Below, in pieces: positions 1 to 8,125 of a stretch of 45,840 nucleotides of DNA. Where the stretch lies: the NCBI GenBank assembly GCA_913062955.1, contig CAJXZP010000025.1, positions 1 to 45,840 of the forward strand, read 5' to 3'. The notes under the pieces were generated by a model. It had not been told where the DNA came from, did not search any database, and saw only the letters and a list, made by a program, of their open reading frames with translations. Position 1 is the stretch's first letter. Each line of letters opens with the position of its first letter. Both the position numbers and the translations under genes were made by a program. This DNA is from an uncultured Flavobacteriales bacterium. Lineage in GTDB: Bacteria; Bacteroidota; Bacteroidia; Flavobacteriales_G; Salibacteraceae.

Positions 1-78
1 TACCGTTCTATTATGGAACTTACTGGTATCCCTAATTTGAAATACCCATCTGCCTTTATGCAGGTGTATTCCCATTAA
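1..78 (+). CDS. C-terminal end of an unidentified protein (partial)
   Basis: An open frame enters from the left edge and ends with TAA at 76-78, giving 25 residues that end in AFMQVYSH. The codons look Bacteroidota-like and the frame is on the same strand as nosL, but there is too little protein to name a family. It could belong to a nos cluster or be unrelated. The 188 bases that follow, up to nosL, contain no further gene, only the nosL promoter. Confidence 0.45.
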   Translation, partial: YRSIMELTGIPNLKYPSAFMQVYSH

Positions 79-188
79 TAAAATGACCGATGAATAAGCA
101 TTCGATGAAAAAAAAATCAACGGAGTGCATCACTTTTGGGGAAAGTACGAAAGCGATTCAATCACTTAGAATATTACCCGTCCTATTC

Positions 189-221
189 TTGAATTGAAAA
201 GGGCGTGTTTAATTAGATTTG
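189..221 (+). promoter_or_regulatory. Bacteroidota-type promoter for nosL
   Basis: A perfect TAnnTTTG -7 box (TAGATTTG, 214-221) is preceded by TTG at 189-191 with a 22-base spacer, fitting the -33/-7 consensus of Bacteroidota. It predicts a leader of about 40 bases before the nosL ATG at 267. Confidence 0.55.
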
Positions 222-266
222 TACAACGGTGTTTACCTTGTGTTTTATCAATAGATCAATCAAAAT

Positions 267-713
267 ATGAAAACCATAAAATTATTTTTCCTAGCTATGT
301 TTGCGATACTTTTAAATTCATGTTCAGTAGAGCCAGAATCGATTTCTTTCGGCAAAGATCAATGTGATTTTTGTAAAATGCGAATTGTGGATCAGACGCA
401 TGCAGCTCAGTATGTCACCACCAAAGGGAACCAATTTAAGTTTGATGCCATTGAATGCCTTTTAAGAGAGCTTTCAAATCCTGAAATTAATGCAGCGGGT
501 CTGGCTCATATTTTAGTAGCAGATTATAATAATCCGGGGGGGATGATTTCCGCAAAAGATGCGACCTACATCATATGTAAGGAAATTAAAAGCCCAATGG
601 GCGCTTATTTATCTGCTTTTGGAAGTGATAAAGCAGCCCAAAAAGTATTGGATGAAATGGGTGGAAATAAATACACTTGGGATACCATTCAAATTAAATT
701 CAATAAAAAGTAA
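267..713 (+). CDS. nosL: NosL-family copper-binding lipoprotein
   Basis: This 148-residue protein begins with a lipoprotein signal peptide (LLNSC lipobox, Cys about residue 19), so it should be membrane anchored. The mature part contains CDFCKM (about residues 33-38), the conserved Cys/Met copper-binding motif of NosL, followed by the family features QYVTTKGNQFKFDAIECL and a C-terminal half containing YIICKEIKSPMGAYLSAF. NosL is a copper chaperone for nitrous-oxide reductase NosZ. Here no nosZ, nosF or nosY is visible. Downstream there is only a badly broken nosD-like relic, so this may be the surviving member of a decaying nos cluster. NosL-like proteins also occur outside nos clusters in Bacteroidota, so it may serve another copper enzyme. 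It has its own promoter. Confidence 0.85.
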   Translation: MKTIKLFFLAMFAILLNSCSVEPESISFGKDQCDFCKMRIVDQTHAAQYVTTKGNQFKFDAIECLLRELSNPEINAAGLAHILVADYNNPGGMISAKDATYIICKEIKSPMGAYLSAFGSDKAAQKVLDEMGGNKYTWDTIQIKFNKK

Positions 714-839
714 AATGAATACACAGGGTTCTCTCAAGTGAAATTGGGCGAGAAGTTGCAAAATAAATCTGGTGTATTTAGGGAACATGTTTTATGGTTT
801 GCGTTGGAATAAAAGGGGGTGGCCTAGCTAATCCTGTTA

Positions 840-1024
840 GGGGTGGCGAAATAAGGGGGCATAATAGCCATTGGTGCAGATTCTTTTTCTATTAAAGGAA
901 TGGCCTTAAAAAATGGAGGTTATAGGGGAGCCAAATATTTAACGACCACTAAAGTGACAAGGTCGAGGTAGTGGTTTTGAAAAATAGTACTGTTGAGAAT
1001 GTGTTTTTCTCTATAGTAGCGATT
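840..1024 (+). pseudogene. Decayed nosD-like (periplasmic beta-helix) relic
   Basis: No intact gene exists between nosL and 1,165, but broken frames read like the N-terminal beta-helix of NosD. One frame gives GGIIAIGADSFSIKGMALKN and then GGYRGAKYLTTTK (about 853-960). A shifted frame continues DKVEVVVLKNSTVENVFFSI (about 955-1,020) before a stop. NosD proteins have this order: a DS..I.G..L.N.GY strand, then a strand like VVIKNN..ENTFFGIY. The position directly after nosL is also the usual place of nosD. At least two frameshifts and several stops make it non-functional. The assignment rests on pattern recall, not on an alignment. Confidence 0.45.
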
Positions 1025-1152
1025 TAACAGACTCTCAATGAGTAGTAATTAACCGGAGTCGTTTATTGGATGAGGTTCCAAAATATTTTGAGCCTACGGA
1101 AAAAGAGCAATACGGTCTCATACTCCAATAAAATACTAATTTTACGGCCCTA

Positions 1153-1160
1153 TAAATTTG
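1153..1160 (+). promoter_or_regulatory. -7 box immediately upstream of the VOC gene
   Basis: A perfect TAnnTTTG box (TAAATTTG) ends only four bases before the ATG at 1165. Transcription would start at or very near the A of ATG, giving a leaderless or almost leaderless mRNA. No clear -33 TTG lies at the expected distance. Confidence 0.4.
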
Positions 1161-1164
1161 GAGT

Positions 1165-2229
1165 ATGTACAAAACCATTAACGGCATTCAACACATTGGA
1201 GTGGGGGTGCCAAATCATGCAGAATCTTGGAAGTGGTACCGTCAAAATTTCGGCATGGATATTTGTTTTTTTAATGGCGCTGCAGAGGCTGCCTTAATGC
1301 AGATTTACACGAAGGGAGAAATTATTAATAAGCAAGCGGCTATGATTTCAAATCTTCATGGGGGTTGTGCTATGGAGGTGGTTAGTCCTATTTCTTTTGA
1401 AGCGACCAATGCCAAAGTAGAATTTGAATTGGGCGATCTTGGAATTTTTTCGGCCAGTGTGAAGGCTCCAAATTTATATGCCGCATATCAAAAGTTTAGT
1501 TCTAATGGAACCGAAGTTCTTGGAGGGATTGAAAGTTCACCTATTGGTAGAGAATCTTTTTATATAAAAGATCCGAATGGTTTACTATTTCAAATTACCC
1601 AAGGAAAAAGCTGGTTTGTTAAACCTAAAAAAGTGGAAATGGGAGGCCCTAGTGGGGTGACTATTGGGGTGTCTGACATTCAGAAATCAATGGCATTGTA
1701 TGCCGATATCCTGGGTTATGATAAGGTGATGTTGGATCAAACGGGTGTGTTTGACGATTTCAAGCATATTGCAGGTGGTCAAAAAACTTTTCGTAGAGTT
1801 ATGTTAACCCAATCCAATAAACCAGGTGGTGGTTTTGCTAATTTAACCGGTCAGACGTATATAGAACTGGTACAGGCACTTAACTATGCGCCCAAAAAGA
1901 TCTATGAAGATAGATTATGGGGAGATATTGGGTTTGTGCACCTTGGATTTGATGTTCGTGGGATGAAAGAACTAGGTGAGGAATTAGCGACTAAAGGTTT
2001 TGGTTTTACATGCGATACGGATGATGCGCTAACTATGGGAGTTTCAACTCGAGTTCACTGTACGTATATTGAAGACCCCGATGGAACATTAATTGAGTTA
2101 ATTGAAGTTTTTAAAATTCCAATTATAGAGAAACTAGGAATCTTTTTGAATGTAGAAAAAAGAGATCCTAAAAAGCCTTTGCCTAATTTTATGTTGAAGG
2201 CTATGAAATTCGGCCGAATTAAAGATTAA
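1165..2229 (+). CDS. Two-domain VOC (glyoxalase/dioxygenase-fold) protein
   Basis: This 354-residue cytosolic protein contains two vicinal-oxygen-chelate modules. The first starts at HIGVGV (about residue 11) and closes with FYIKDPNGLLFQIT (about 131-145). The second starts near VTIGVSDIQKSMALYADILG (about 165-185), includes FVHLGFDV, and closes with HCTYIEDPDGTLIELIE (about 295-312). The closing Glu and the HLGFDV His resemble metal ligands of the fold. The first strand of the second module lacks the usual His. VOC enzymes include extradiol dioxygenases, HPPD and lyases; the substrate cannot be read from the sequence. Nearby phenylacetate genes and a more distant fumarylacetoacetase make an aromatic-related role possible but unproven. 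The N-terminal HIGVGV strand supports the chosen ATG. Confidence 0.75.
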   Translation: MYKTINGIQHIGVGVPNHAESWKWYRQNFGMDICFFNGAAEAALMQIYTKGEIINKQAAMISNLHGGCAMEVVSPISFEATNAKVEFELGDLGIFSASVKAPNLYAAYQKFSSNGTEVLGGIESSPIGRESFYIKDPNGLLFQITQGKSWFVKPKKVEMGGPSGVTIGVSDIQKSMALYADILGYDKVMLDQTGVFDDFKHIAGGQKTFRRVMLTQSNKPGGGFANLTGQTYIELVQALNYAPKKIYEDRLWGDIGFVHLGFDVRGMKELGEELATKGFGFTCDTDDALTMGVSTRVHCTYIEDPDGTLIELIEVFKIPIIEKLGIFLNVEKRDPKKPLPNFMLKAMKFGRIKD

Positions 2230-2388
2230 GGACTTTCAAAATTTTTAGATTTTTCTATTACTTATTAAATACCTGTGGGTATTTAAAAGGTGATTAATAT
2301 CACCATATTGGCAATTTTTCATCATGAACTTGGGTGTTTAGAAGACCTAGGTTTGTAGGGTAATATAAAATACTAAATATTTTATTTT

Positions 2389-2725
2389 ATGAAAAAGCCG
2401 TTATTATTTGTGACCGTTTTAGCTTCTTATAACGGCAGGAATACGGAGGTTACTGCCGCTAAGAGTACCCTTGCAGGAAGTGAAACCTGAGAATAAGGAG
2501 AAATTAGGGCTGGTTTTAAAGATGTATGCTTCCCCGGATACCTTTAAGGAGAAAGCATTAAGAAAAGAAGCGAATAAAGGACGTAAGATGTTTCGCACGG
2601 ACGGATCTTATTTAACCGTTGTAGTGGATGATAGTTATGTAGGTGGTGCTAAGGTTTTTGGTTGTGCTCCTGCCAGGAATGGTGTCGTCTTGGTGGTGGA
2701 TGCCCGAGTAGACCTTTCTAAATAA
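2389..2725 (+). pseudogene. Small secreted protein with a one-base frameshift, family unknown
   Basis: An ATG at 2389 opens a signal-peptide-like start (MKKPLLFVTVLASY) that stops at 2488-2490. The +1 frame carries an 84-residue segment ending VVDARVDLSK at 2725. Removing one C from the CCC at 2468-2470 joins the two frames into about 112 residues (…TAAKSTLQEVKPENKEK…). The segment has no recognised domain. It is either a recently inactivated gene or one sequence error in a short C run. A bidirectional terminator follows at 2794. Confidence 0.5.
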
Positions 2726-2793
2726 AAAGGATGGATAGATGTCTTTTTTAGAAGGAGTGGGATTTGATTAATACACGGGCATTTTAATCAAAA

Positions 2794-2819
2794 AAAACGC
2801 CAGTTCTCACTGACGTTTT
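2794..2819. terminator. Bidirectional rho-independent terminator
   Basis: Arms AAAACGCCAGT (2794-2804) and ACTGACGTTTT (2809-2819) form an 11-bp stem with one G-T pair and a TCTC loop. A-runs and T-runs flank it on both strands. It sits between convergent genes ending at 2725 (+) and 2837 (-). Confidence 0.8.
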
Positions 2820-2836
2820 TTAATCCCTTTTTTAAT

Positions 2837-3646
2837 TTATTTCTTAACAGCTGTTCGAACTACTTTCGAACACATTTTTTTTCCTTGGGTTTTAACCATT
2901 ATTAGAATGACGTTTTCCACAGAATTGGCAGATCCTATTTTTTGTCCATCTTTGGTCAAAGAAACATCATGTGTTTCGTTGTTCCAGTAAAAAGATGAGT
3001 TTCCATTCGCGGTATTAAAACGTTTAAATGGTCCGGCATCCATTATCGTAATTTTGGAACTATAGTCCTTGTAAATGTTACCGTTCGGATAGGCAATATC
3101 TACGGCAAATATGTTGTCGTTTTCCTTATTGATTCTCACATAACATGTTCCTATGAACTGTTCGCTTGTAATTTGAAGTATATCCATGTAACTGATAACA
3201 AAGAAGTCTTCCTTTTTTTCGGCAACAATTTGTACATTATTCATTCCTTCACGAATCATCTCTCCGTTAGCATATAGCTTCACCTTTATATTTAAACTAG
3301 CCACATAACTCTGAGCACGATTGGTTAACTCATTGTACTCAATGATTTCCCACGACATACTAATACCGGGGCGACTCGCTAAGTAGTTTACCTTTCTTTC
3401 CAAATCTGACTTTGAAAATAATTCGGGGTTGTTCACTTTCCCGTCAATGGCTACGGTAACATCTCTCCAAGATAACTCCCGGCTAAAAGACTGAAGAAAC
3501 TTAGGGACATCACTTGGGGATTCTAAGTGACTCAATTTTTGCTCAAAGGTGTTCGAAATAAACTTCTGAAATTCGGTTTGCTCTTGGGCAAAACTCAAAG
3601 TGTTTAGAGACAGTAAAAGTCCCAATACAAGTGCTATTCTTTTCAT
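2837..3646 (-). CDS. Secreted protein of unknown function downstream of paaE
   Basis: The 269-residue product starts MKRIALVLGLLLSLNTLSFA, a clean Sec signal peptide. I prefer this ATG (3646) to the upstream one at 3667, which would overlap the paaE stop and add an atypical charged stretch. The mature protein alternates beta-type segments and has no metal motif or domain I can name. It lies 10 bases after paaE on the same strand and is probably cotranscribed with it, though a periplasmic or exported protein has no known role in the epoxidase. Three cysteines are scattered in the mature chain. Confidence 0.7.
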   Translation of the reverse strand: MKRIALVLGLLLSLNTLSFAQEQTEFQKFISNTFEQKLSHLESPSDVPKFLQSFSRELSWRDVTVAIDGKVNNPELFSKSDLERKVNYLASRPGISMSWEIIEYNELTNRAQSYVASLNIKVKLYANGEMIREGMNNVQIVAEKKEDFFVISYMDILQITSEQFIGTCYVRINKENDNIFAVDIAYPNGNIYKDYSSKITIMDAGPFKRFNTANGNSSFYWNNETHDVSLTKDGQKIGSANSVENVILIMVKTQGKKMCSKVVRTAVKK

Positions 3647-3656
3647 ATAATATTTT

Positions 3657-4745
3657 TTATTCATCAAAACTCACCACTACCTTTTTTGTCGTAGGATGGG
3701 CCTGACAAGTTAATATATATCCGGCTTCAACCTCCTCATCTAGTAATGAATAATTCAGCATCATGGTTGCATGTCCTTCCAAAACTTTGGCTTTACATGT
3801 ACAACACACCCCTCCTTTACACGAAAATGGAAGGTCTAAACCTGCGTCCACTCCGGCTTGTAGAATATCCGTTCCTTCCGTTTTTAAATCAAAGTGATAC
3901 TGCTCATCGTCCATAATAATGGTCATATGCGCATTTACTTTATCCGACTCAGGGATCTCTTCTTTTGCCAAGTTGGCTTTGGACCCTTCGGCATGAAATA
4001 ACTCAAAATTTACTTTTGAATCGGCCACGTTATTTTCTTTTAAATAAGCTCTAATATCGTTCGTCATCCCTTCCGGGCCACACATAAAAAATGCATCTAT
4101 TTTGGATACATCAAAGAAAGACTTGCCCCATAAAGGTAGTTTTTCGGCATTAATACGTCCGTAAAAAGCTTCAATACCACGATCTTCCTGACTGAAGATC
4201 AACTGAAAGTTGAATCGTGCGGGAAATTTGTTTTTTAAAGCATCGAATTCTTTACCAAAAATGATAGAGTCTACATCTTTGTTTCCGTACAATAAAGTAA
4301 TGTTACTTCCTGCTTCGGTATGTAACACATGTTTAATGATACTTAAAATTGGAGTTATTCCACTTCCTGCGGCAAAAAGAACATAGTTTTTTGAAACTGC
4401 TTCTTTTTCTGGCTCTTGCTGCTCTTCTTGGTCATGAAAATGACCCGTTGGCGTCATGACCTCTATGGAATCACCTGCTTTCAATTCCGTATTTGCATAG
4501 GTGGAAAAAACACCTTTGGGCATTTTTTTAATGGCTACCCGAAGTTCATCTTCATGTGGAGCGGAGCAAATTGAATATGCTCTTCGTACTTCCTCGCCAT
4601 TAATCATAGCTTTTAAGGTAAGGTACTGTCCTGGAATGAAATTGTAATCTTCTTTAGTAACTTCTGAAGGTATGGTGAAGGCTACCGAAACGGTGTCGGT
4701 GGTTTCCTTTCTAACGTCTTTAACTAGTAACGTATTAAACTGCAT
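3657..4745 (-). CDS. paaE: Phenylacetyl-CoA epoxidase reductase subunit PaaE
   Basis: The enzyme passes electrons from NAD(P)H to the PaaAC di-iron oxygenase. An FAD-binding domain of the ferredoxin-NADP reductase type comes first (RRAYSICSAPHEDEL, about residues 53-67), then an NAD-binding domain (FAAGSGITPILSIIKHVL and MCGPEGM). The C-terminal plant-type ferredoxin domain has cluster cysteines in CKGGVCCTCKAKV and LTCQAHP. At 362 residues it matches PaaE length. The start is set at ATG 4745 (MQFNTLLV). A longer frame from 4766 would start inside the -7 promoter box at 4764-4771. It is divergent from paaABC, whereas classical operons keep paaE next to paaD on one strand. Confidence 0.93.
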   Translation of the reverse strand: MQFNTLLVKDVRKETTDTVSVAFTIPSEVTKEDYNFIPGQYLTLKAMINGEEVRRAYSICSAPHEDELRVAIKKMPKGVFSTYANTELKAGDSIEVMTPTGHFHDQEEQQEPEKEAVSKNYVLFAAGSGITPILSIIKHVLHTEAGSNITLLYGNKDVDSIIFGKEFDALKNKFPARFNFQLIFSQEDRGIEAFYGRINAEKLPLWGKSFFDVSKIDAFFMCGPEGMTNDIRAYLKENNVADSKVNFELFHAEGSKANLAKEEIPESDKVNAHMTIIMDDEQYHFDLKTEGTDILQAGVDAGLDLPFSCKGGVCCTCKAKVLEGHATMMLNYSLLDEEVEAGYILTCQAHPTTKKVVVSFDE

Positions 4746-4763
4746 AAAACATAATATTTGCCA

Positions 4764-4771
4764 CAAATGTA
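4764..4771 (-). promoter_or_regulatory. -7 promoter box of paaE
   Basis: On the minus strand TACATTTG matches TAnnTTTG exactly and ends 18 bases before the paaE ATG at 4745. No TTG is evident at the -33 position, so an activator may be needed. The 219-base gap between paaE and paaA presumably holds both promoters. On the plus strand TAAACTTG at 4935-4942 is a weaker candidate for paaA. Confidence 0.5.
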
Positions 4772-4964
4772 ACCTTTAAATGGAAAGATAATTAACATGA
4801 ATTTTCTTTATTTTTTCACTGGCAAATACCCTTTTTTTTGGAAGAAATTCATTAAAAAAAACGTATTCCTCACGTATGCATTTTTTTCGAATATTTTATG
4901 GGTGTATATCATGGGCTTTACGGGGTTAAATCCGTAAACTTGTACCCCAATAAATGCACAGATT

Positions 4965-5900
4965 ATGACAGAGGAACAATTAGAGAAAAATTTTCAAAAT
5001 CGTATTGATGCGGAGCAGAAAATTGAGCCCAGAGAATGGATGCCTGAGAAATATCGAAAGCATTTAATTCGTCAAATTTCTCAACATGCTCATAGTGAAG
5101 TTATTGGTATGCAGCCGGAAGGGAACTGGATTACTCGAGCACCCTCTATGCGTGCCAAAATGGTATTGATGGCGAAGGTGCAAGATGAAGCGGGACATGG
5201 ATTGTACTTGTATAGTGCTTGCGAAACTTTAGGGATCAATCGGGATGAATTGGTAGAGCAATTGCATACTGGAAAAGCCAAATACGCCAGTATCTTTAAT
5301 TACCCCACTTTGACTTGGGCCGATATGGGTGCGGTAGGTTGGTTAGTTGATGGTGCAGCTATTGTGAATCAAGTATCTTTGCAACGAACCTCTTATGGGC
5401 CTTATGCCCGTGGAATGGTGAAAATCTGTAAGGAAGAAAGCTTCCATCAACGTCAAGGGTATGAGATCATGGCACAAATGGCTAAGGGAACCGATGCTCA
5501 AAAAAAAATGGCGCAAGATGCATTAGACCGTTTTTGGTGGCCATCACTAATGATGTTCGGACCACATGATTCAGATTCACCTAATAGTGGTAACGCTATA
5601 AAATGGAAAATTAAACGTGAAAGTAACGATGTTTTACGTCAACGTTTTATTGATAAAACCATTGAACAAGCCGAACTTATTGGTTTAACAGTTCCTGATC
5701 CTGATTTGAAATGGAATGAAGAGCGTCAAAGCTACGATTGGGGTGAAATTGATTGGGATGAATTTTACGAAGTAATTAATGGCAATGGATTGGCCAATCG
5801 TCAACGAGTTGCTCAGCATAAAAAAGCGCATGATCAGGGTGCGTGGGTACGTGAAGCAGCCAAAGCTTACGCAGACAAACAAAAGAATAAAGAAGTTTAA
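4965..5900 (+). CDS. paaA: Phenylacetyl-CoA epoxidase catalytic subunit PaaA
   Basis: PaaA is the di-iron oxygenase subunit that converts phenylacetyl-CoA to the ring 1,2-epoxide, the first committed step of aerobic phenylacetate breakdown. The 311 residues match the family length. Ferritin-like iron-ligand segments are visible: [12 protein letters not shown] (about 72-83, ExxH) and [14 protein letters not shown] (about 155-168, ExxH). PaaA-type [16 protein letters not shown] (about 188-203) is also present. It heads paaABC with short spacing (17 bases to paaB), and the complex acts in the cytosol. Confidence 0.96.
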   Translation: MTEEQLEKNFQNRIDAEQKIEPREWMPEKYRKHLIRQISQHAHSEVIGMQPEGNWITRAPSMRAKMVLMAKVQDEAGHGLYLYSACETLGINRDELVEQLHTGKAKYASIFNYPTLTWADMGAVGWLVDGAAIVNQVSLQRTSYGPYARGMVKICKEESFHQRQGYEIMAQMAKGTDAQKKMAQDALDRFWWPSLMMFGPHDSDSPNSGNAIKWKIKRESNDVLRQRFIDKTIEQAELIGLTVPDPDLKWNEERQSYDWGEIDWDEFYEVINGNGLANRQRVAQHKKAHDQGAWVREAAKAYADKQKNKEV

Positions 5901-5917
5901 GTATAAAGAAGAGTTAT

Positions 5918-6211
5918 ATGTCAGTAGATAACAACCAAGGAGAATTATGGGAAGTTTTTATTCAATCTAAAAACAATTTACCGTACAAACATGTTGGATC
6001 TGTGCATGCCACAGATAAAGAAATGGCGTTGCAAAATGCTCGTGACTTATACACTCGCAGAGGTGAGGGTAGAGGTATTTGGGTGGTGCCATCGCAATAT
6101 ATTGTGGCATCTGATCCAGAAGAGAATGCCGAGTTTTTTGATCCATCCGTGGATAAGATTTACCGTCATCCAACCTTTTTCGAAATGCCTAAGGGCTCTA
6201 AAAATATCTAG
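5918..6211 (+). CDS. paaB: Phenylacetyl-CoA epoxidase subunit PaaB
   Basis: The 97-residue protein has the PaaB pattern: WEVFIQSKNNLPYKHVGSVH at the N-terminus, then ALQNARDLYTRRGEGRGIWV, and a C-terminal EFFDPSVDKIYRHPTFF. PaaB is a small structural subunit that bridges the PaaAC heterodimers and is needed for activity. It lies between paaA and paaC, two bases before the paaC start, consistent with translational coupling. Confidence 0.95.
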   Translation: MSVDNNQGELWEVFIQSKNNLPYKHVGSVHATDKEMALQNARDLYTRRGEGRGIWVVPSQYIVASDPEENAEFFDPSVDKIYRHPTFFEMPKGSKNI

Positions 6212-6213
6212 GA

Positions 6214-6972
6214 ATGACCAAAGAAGAAATGTTATTTCAATATTGCCTTAGAATGGGCGATACCCATAATGTGTTTGCACATCGAATGGGAGAGTGGTGT
6301 ACCAATGGGCATATCTTGGAAGAAGATATTGCCATGACCAATATTGCTTTAGATCATATTGGAACCGCAAGAGCATGGTTGATTTATGGAGGCGAAGTTG
6401 AAAACAAAGGGCGTACGGAAGACGATTTGGCTTTTCACCGAGATGAACGTGATTATGTAAATATGCTAATTTCTGAATTGCCAAATGGAAACTTTGCGGA
6501 AACCATTGTACGTAATTTCATGTTTGATGCATTCTCACTTTTGTATTACACAGAGTTGACCAAGAGTAGTAACGAAACCTTAGCTGGAATTGCTCAAAAA
6601 GTAATAAAAGAAGCTAAATATCATTTAAAACATTCGGCTAATTGGATGGTGCGTTTGGGGGATGGAACCGAGGAAAGTCACCAAAAATTGCAATCTGCAA
6701 TTGATGAGATTTGGCGTTTTACGGGTAACATGTTCGAAATGGATGATATCGATCAAAGCCTTTCGGATTCCGGAATTGGAGTAGATTGTGCTCAGATTAA
6801 GGAGCAATGGATGGCAGTGGTGATGCAAACGGTGAGTGATGCTAAAGTGACTATTCCAGAAAACAAATACATGTTAACGGGTAGTAAAAAAGGGATACAC
6901 ACCGAAGCTTTAGGACATATGTTGGCCGAAATGCAATCCTTGGCGAGAGCCTATCCGGATGCTAAATGGTAA
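6214..6972 (+). CDS. paaC: Phenylacetyl-CoA epoxidase structural subunit PaaC
   Basis: PaaC is a ferritin-fold partner of PaaA without its own working di-iron site; it shapes the CoA-substrate site. The 252 residues include LRMGDTHNVFAHRMGEW (about 7-23), IALDHIGTARAWLIYGG (about 45-61), RNFMFDAFSLLYYTEL, and KEAKYHLKHSANWMVRLGDG (about 130-150), all typical of the family. The gene is two bases downstream of paaB and is followed by a strong terminator hairpin before paaD. Confidence 0.95.
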   Translation: MTKEEMLFQYCLRMGDTHNVFAHRMGEWCTNGHILEEDIAMTNIALDHIGTARAWLIYGGEVENKGRTEDDLAFHRDERDYVNMLISELPNGNFAETIVRNFMFDAFSLLYYTELTKSSNETLAGIAQKVIKEAKYHLKHSANWMVRLGDGTEESHQKLQSAIDEIWRFTGNMFEMDDIDQSLSDSGIGVDCAQIKEQWMAVVMQTVSDAKVTIPENKYMLTGSKKGIHTEALGHMLAEMQSLARAYPDAKW

Positions 6973-6996
6973 AATAAAAGCAATACAGAGTAGAAT

Positions 6997-7024
6997 AAAA
7001 ACCTGAAGCTCGCTTCAGGTTTTT
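6997..7024. terminator. Terminator hairpin between paaC and paaD
   Basis: Twelve-base perfect arms (AAAAACCTGAAG, 6997-7008; CTTCAGGTTTTT, 7013-7024) enclose a CTCG tetraloop, with the right arm ending in T5. It lies inside the paa operon, 24 bases after paaC and 18 before paaD, so it should reduce paaD expression relative to paaABC. Confidence 0.8.
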
Positions 7025-7041
7025 ATGTTAATAGGGATCAC

Positions 7042-7545
7042 ATGCAAGAATCAAAAAAAGGGGTTAGTGTAGAGCAGGTTTGGGAAATTCTAAAGGAAAT
7101 TCCGGACCCTGAGATTCCTGTGATCTCGATCACCGATTTAGGTGTGGTTAGGGAGGTAAAAGTAACTGGTGATCAAGTCGCCATAAAAATCACCCCTACC
7201 TATACGGGATGTCCCGCTACCAATATTTTTGAGCAGGACATAAAAATTGAATTGGTAAAAGTAGGATTCAAACAAATAGATATTTCATTTCAATACAGTC
7301 CTGCATGGACCACAGATTGGCTGAGTGAAGAAGCACGCGAAAAACTACGGAGATTTGGAATTGCACCTCCTGATGGGACTACCAGTGATAAGAACTTTCT
7401 ACTGGGTAAAGATCCAATAGTAGCTTGTCCGCAATGTAAATCTACCCATACAGAGATGGTCAGTCAGTTTGGGTCTACTGCGTGTAAATCACTTTATAAA
7501 TGTAAGGACTGCTTAGAACCATTTGACTACTTTAAGTGTATTTAG
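7042..7545 (+). CDS. paaD: Phenylacetyl-CoA epoxidase maturation subunit PaaD (MIP18/SufT-like)
   Basis: PaaD (also called PaaJ) is thought to help assemble the metal centres of the epoxidase complex. The N-terminal DUF59 domain shows IPDPEIPVISITDLGVV (about 20-36) and TPTYTGCPATNIFEQDI (about 55-71). The C-terminal zinc ribbon is CPQC (about 133-136) paired with CKDC near residue 158. The length of 167 matches the family. It follows the paaABC terminator, and its last 14 bases overlap the convergent gene ending at 7532. Confidence 0.93.
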   Translation: MQESKKGVSVEQVWEILKEIPDPEIPVISITDLGVVREVKVTGDQVAIKITPTYTGCPATNIFEQDIKIELVKVGFKQIDISFQYSPAWTTDWLSEEAREKLRRFGIAPPDGTTSDKNFLLGKDPIVACPQCKSTHTEMVSQFGSTACKSLYKCKDCLEPFDYFKCI

Positions 7546-8125
7546 AAGTGCATTCCTCTAGGTTAACTAAAACTGTTTCCAGATCTGAAATAATGGGAAT
7601 TAAATGATTTTGGTGTTTTTTGATACTTAATTTTCTTAAATAAAGAAGTGCGAGAAATAGCGTTACTAGAATAAAATACCCGAATAAATGCTCTTCCAAA
7701 GCTGCGTTTTCCAAGGAACTGAAATAGCCAATGCCCATACCAAGGGGAATGACGATACAAGAAATTAGAAAATGATTTTTCGGTAAATCTAGTCTACCTT
7801 TTAACCTTGTGATTTCTAACTTAATATAGCGTTTGTTGGTGAGTGTTGCCACATTCAGTGTTTTACTTTTAGTACGAAACAAGGGGGCTAAGGAAACCAG
7901 AAAACCAGAAATAACAAGCGCTATTGCTATAAAGTTGGATGTATTGAAGGTTAAGCGATAAACCATAATTGCCACACTTGAAATTAATAAAACGGGAATA
8001 AAAAAGCGTTTTAATTTATCCACCTGCTCTATTTTTTGAAGGCGTTCCGACAACTGGACAATATCCAGTTTTGTGGCCTTTTTATGCGACCATAGTTGAC
8101 TCCAATTTTGAATGTCTGAATCCAT
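7532..8125 (-). CDS. Four-helix membrane protein coupled to an ECF sigma factor
   Basis: The 197-residue protein has a cytosolic N-terminal helix (about residues 1-38) and four hydrophobic segments (about 41-57, 65-83, 118-135, 149-163). Its ATG overlaps the stop codon of the upstream sigma factor gene (TAATG arrangement), so the two are translationally coupled. Genes in this position often encode the anti-sigma factor. No zinc-type anti-sigma motif (HxxxCxxC) is present, so an anti-sigma role is only inferred from context. The 3' end overlaps paaD by 14 bases. Confidence 0.75.
   Translation of the reverse strand: MDSDIQNWSQLWSHKKATKLDIVQLSERLQKIEQVDKLKRFFIPVLLISSVAIMVYRLTFNTSNFIAIALVISGFLVSLAPLFRTKSKTLNVATLTNKRYIKLEITRLKGRLDLPKNHFLISCIVIPLGMGIGYFSSLENAALEEHLFGYFILVTLFLALLYLRKLSIKKHQNHLIPIISDLETVLVNLEECTSKYT

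Noticed and set aside
4745-4766. Longer PaaE start (MWQILCF…)
   Set aside because: It would start inside the perfect -7 promoter box; MQFNTLL at 4745 fits the family.
5991-6251. Overlapping plus-strand frame within paaB
   Set aside because: Shadow of paaB/paaC in another frame, with no homology or start context.
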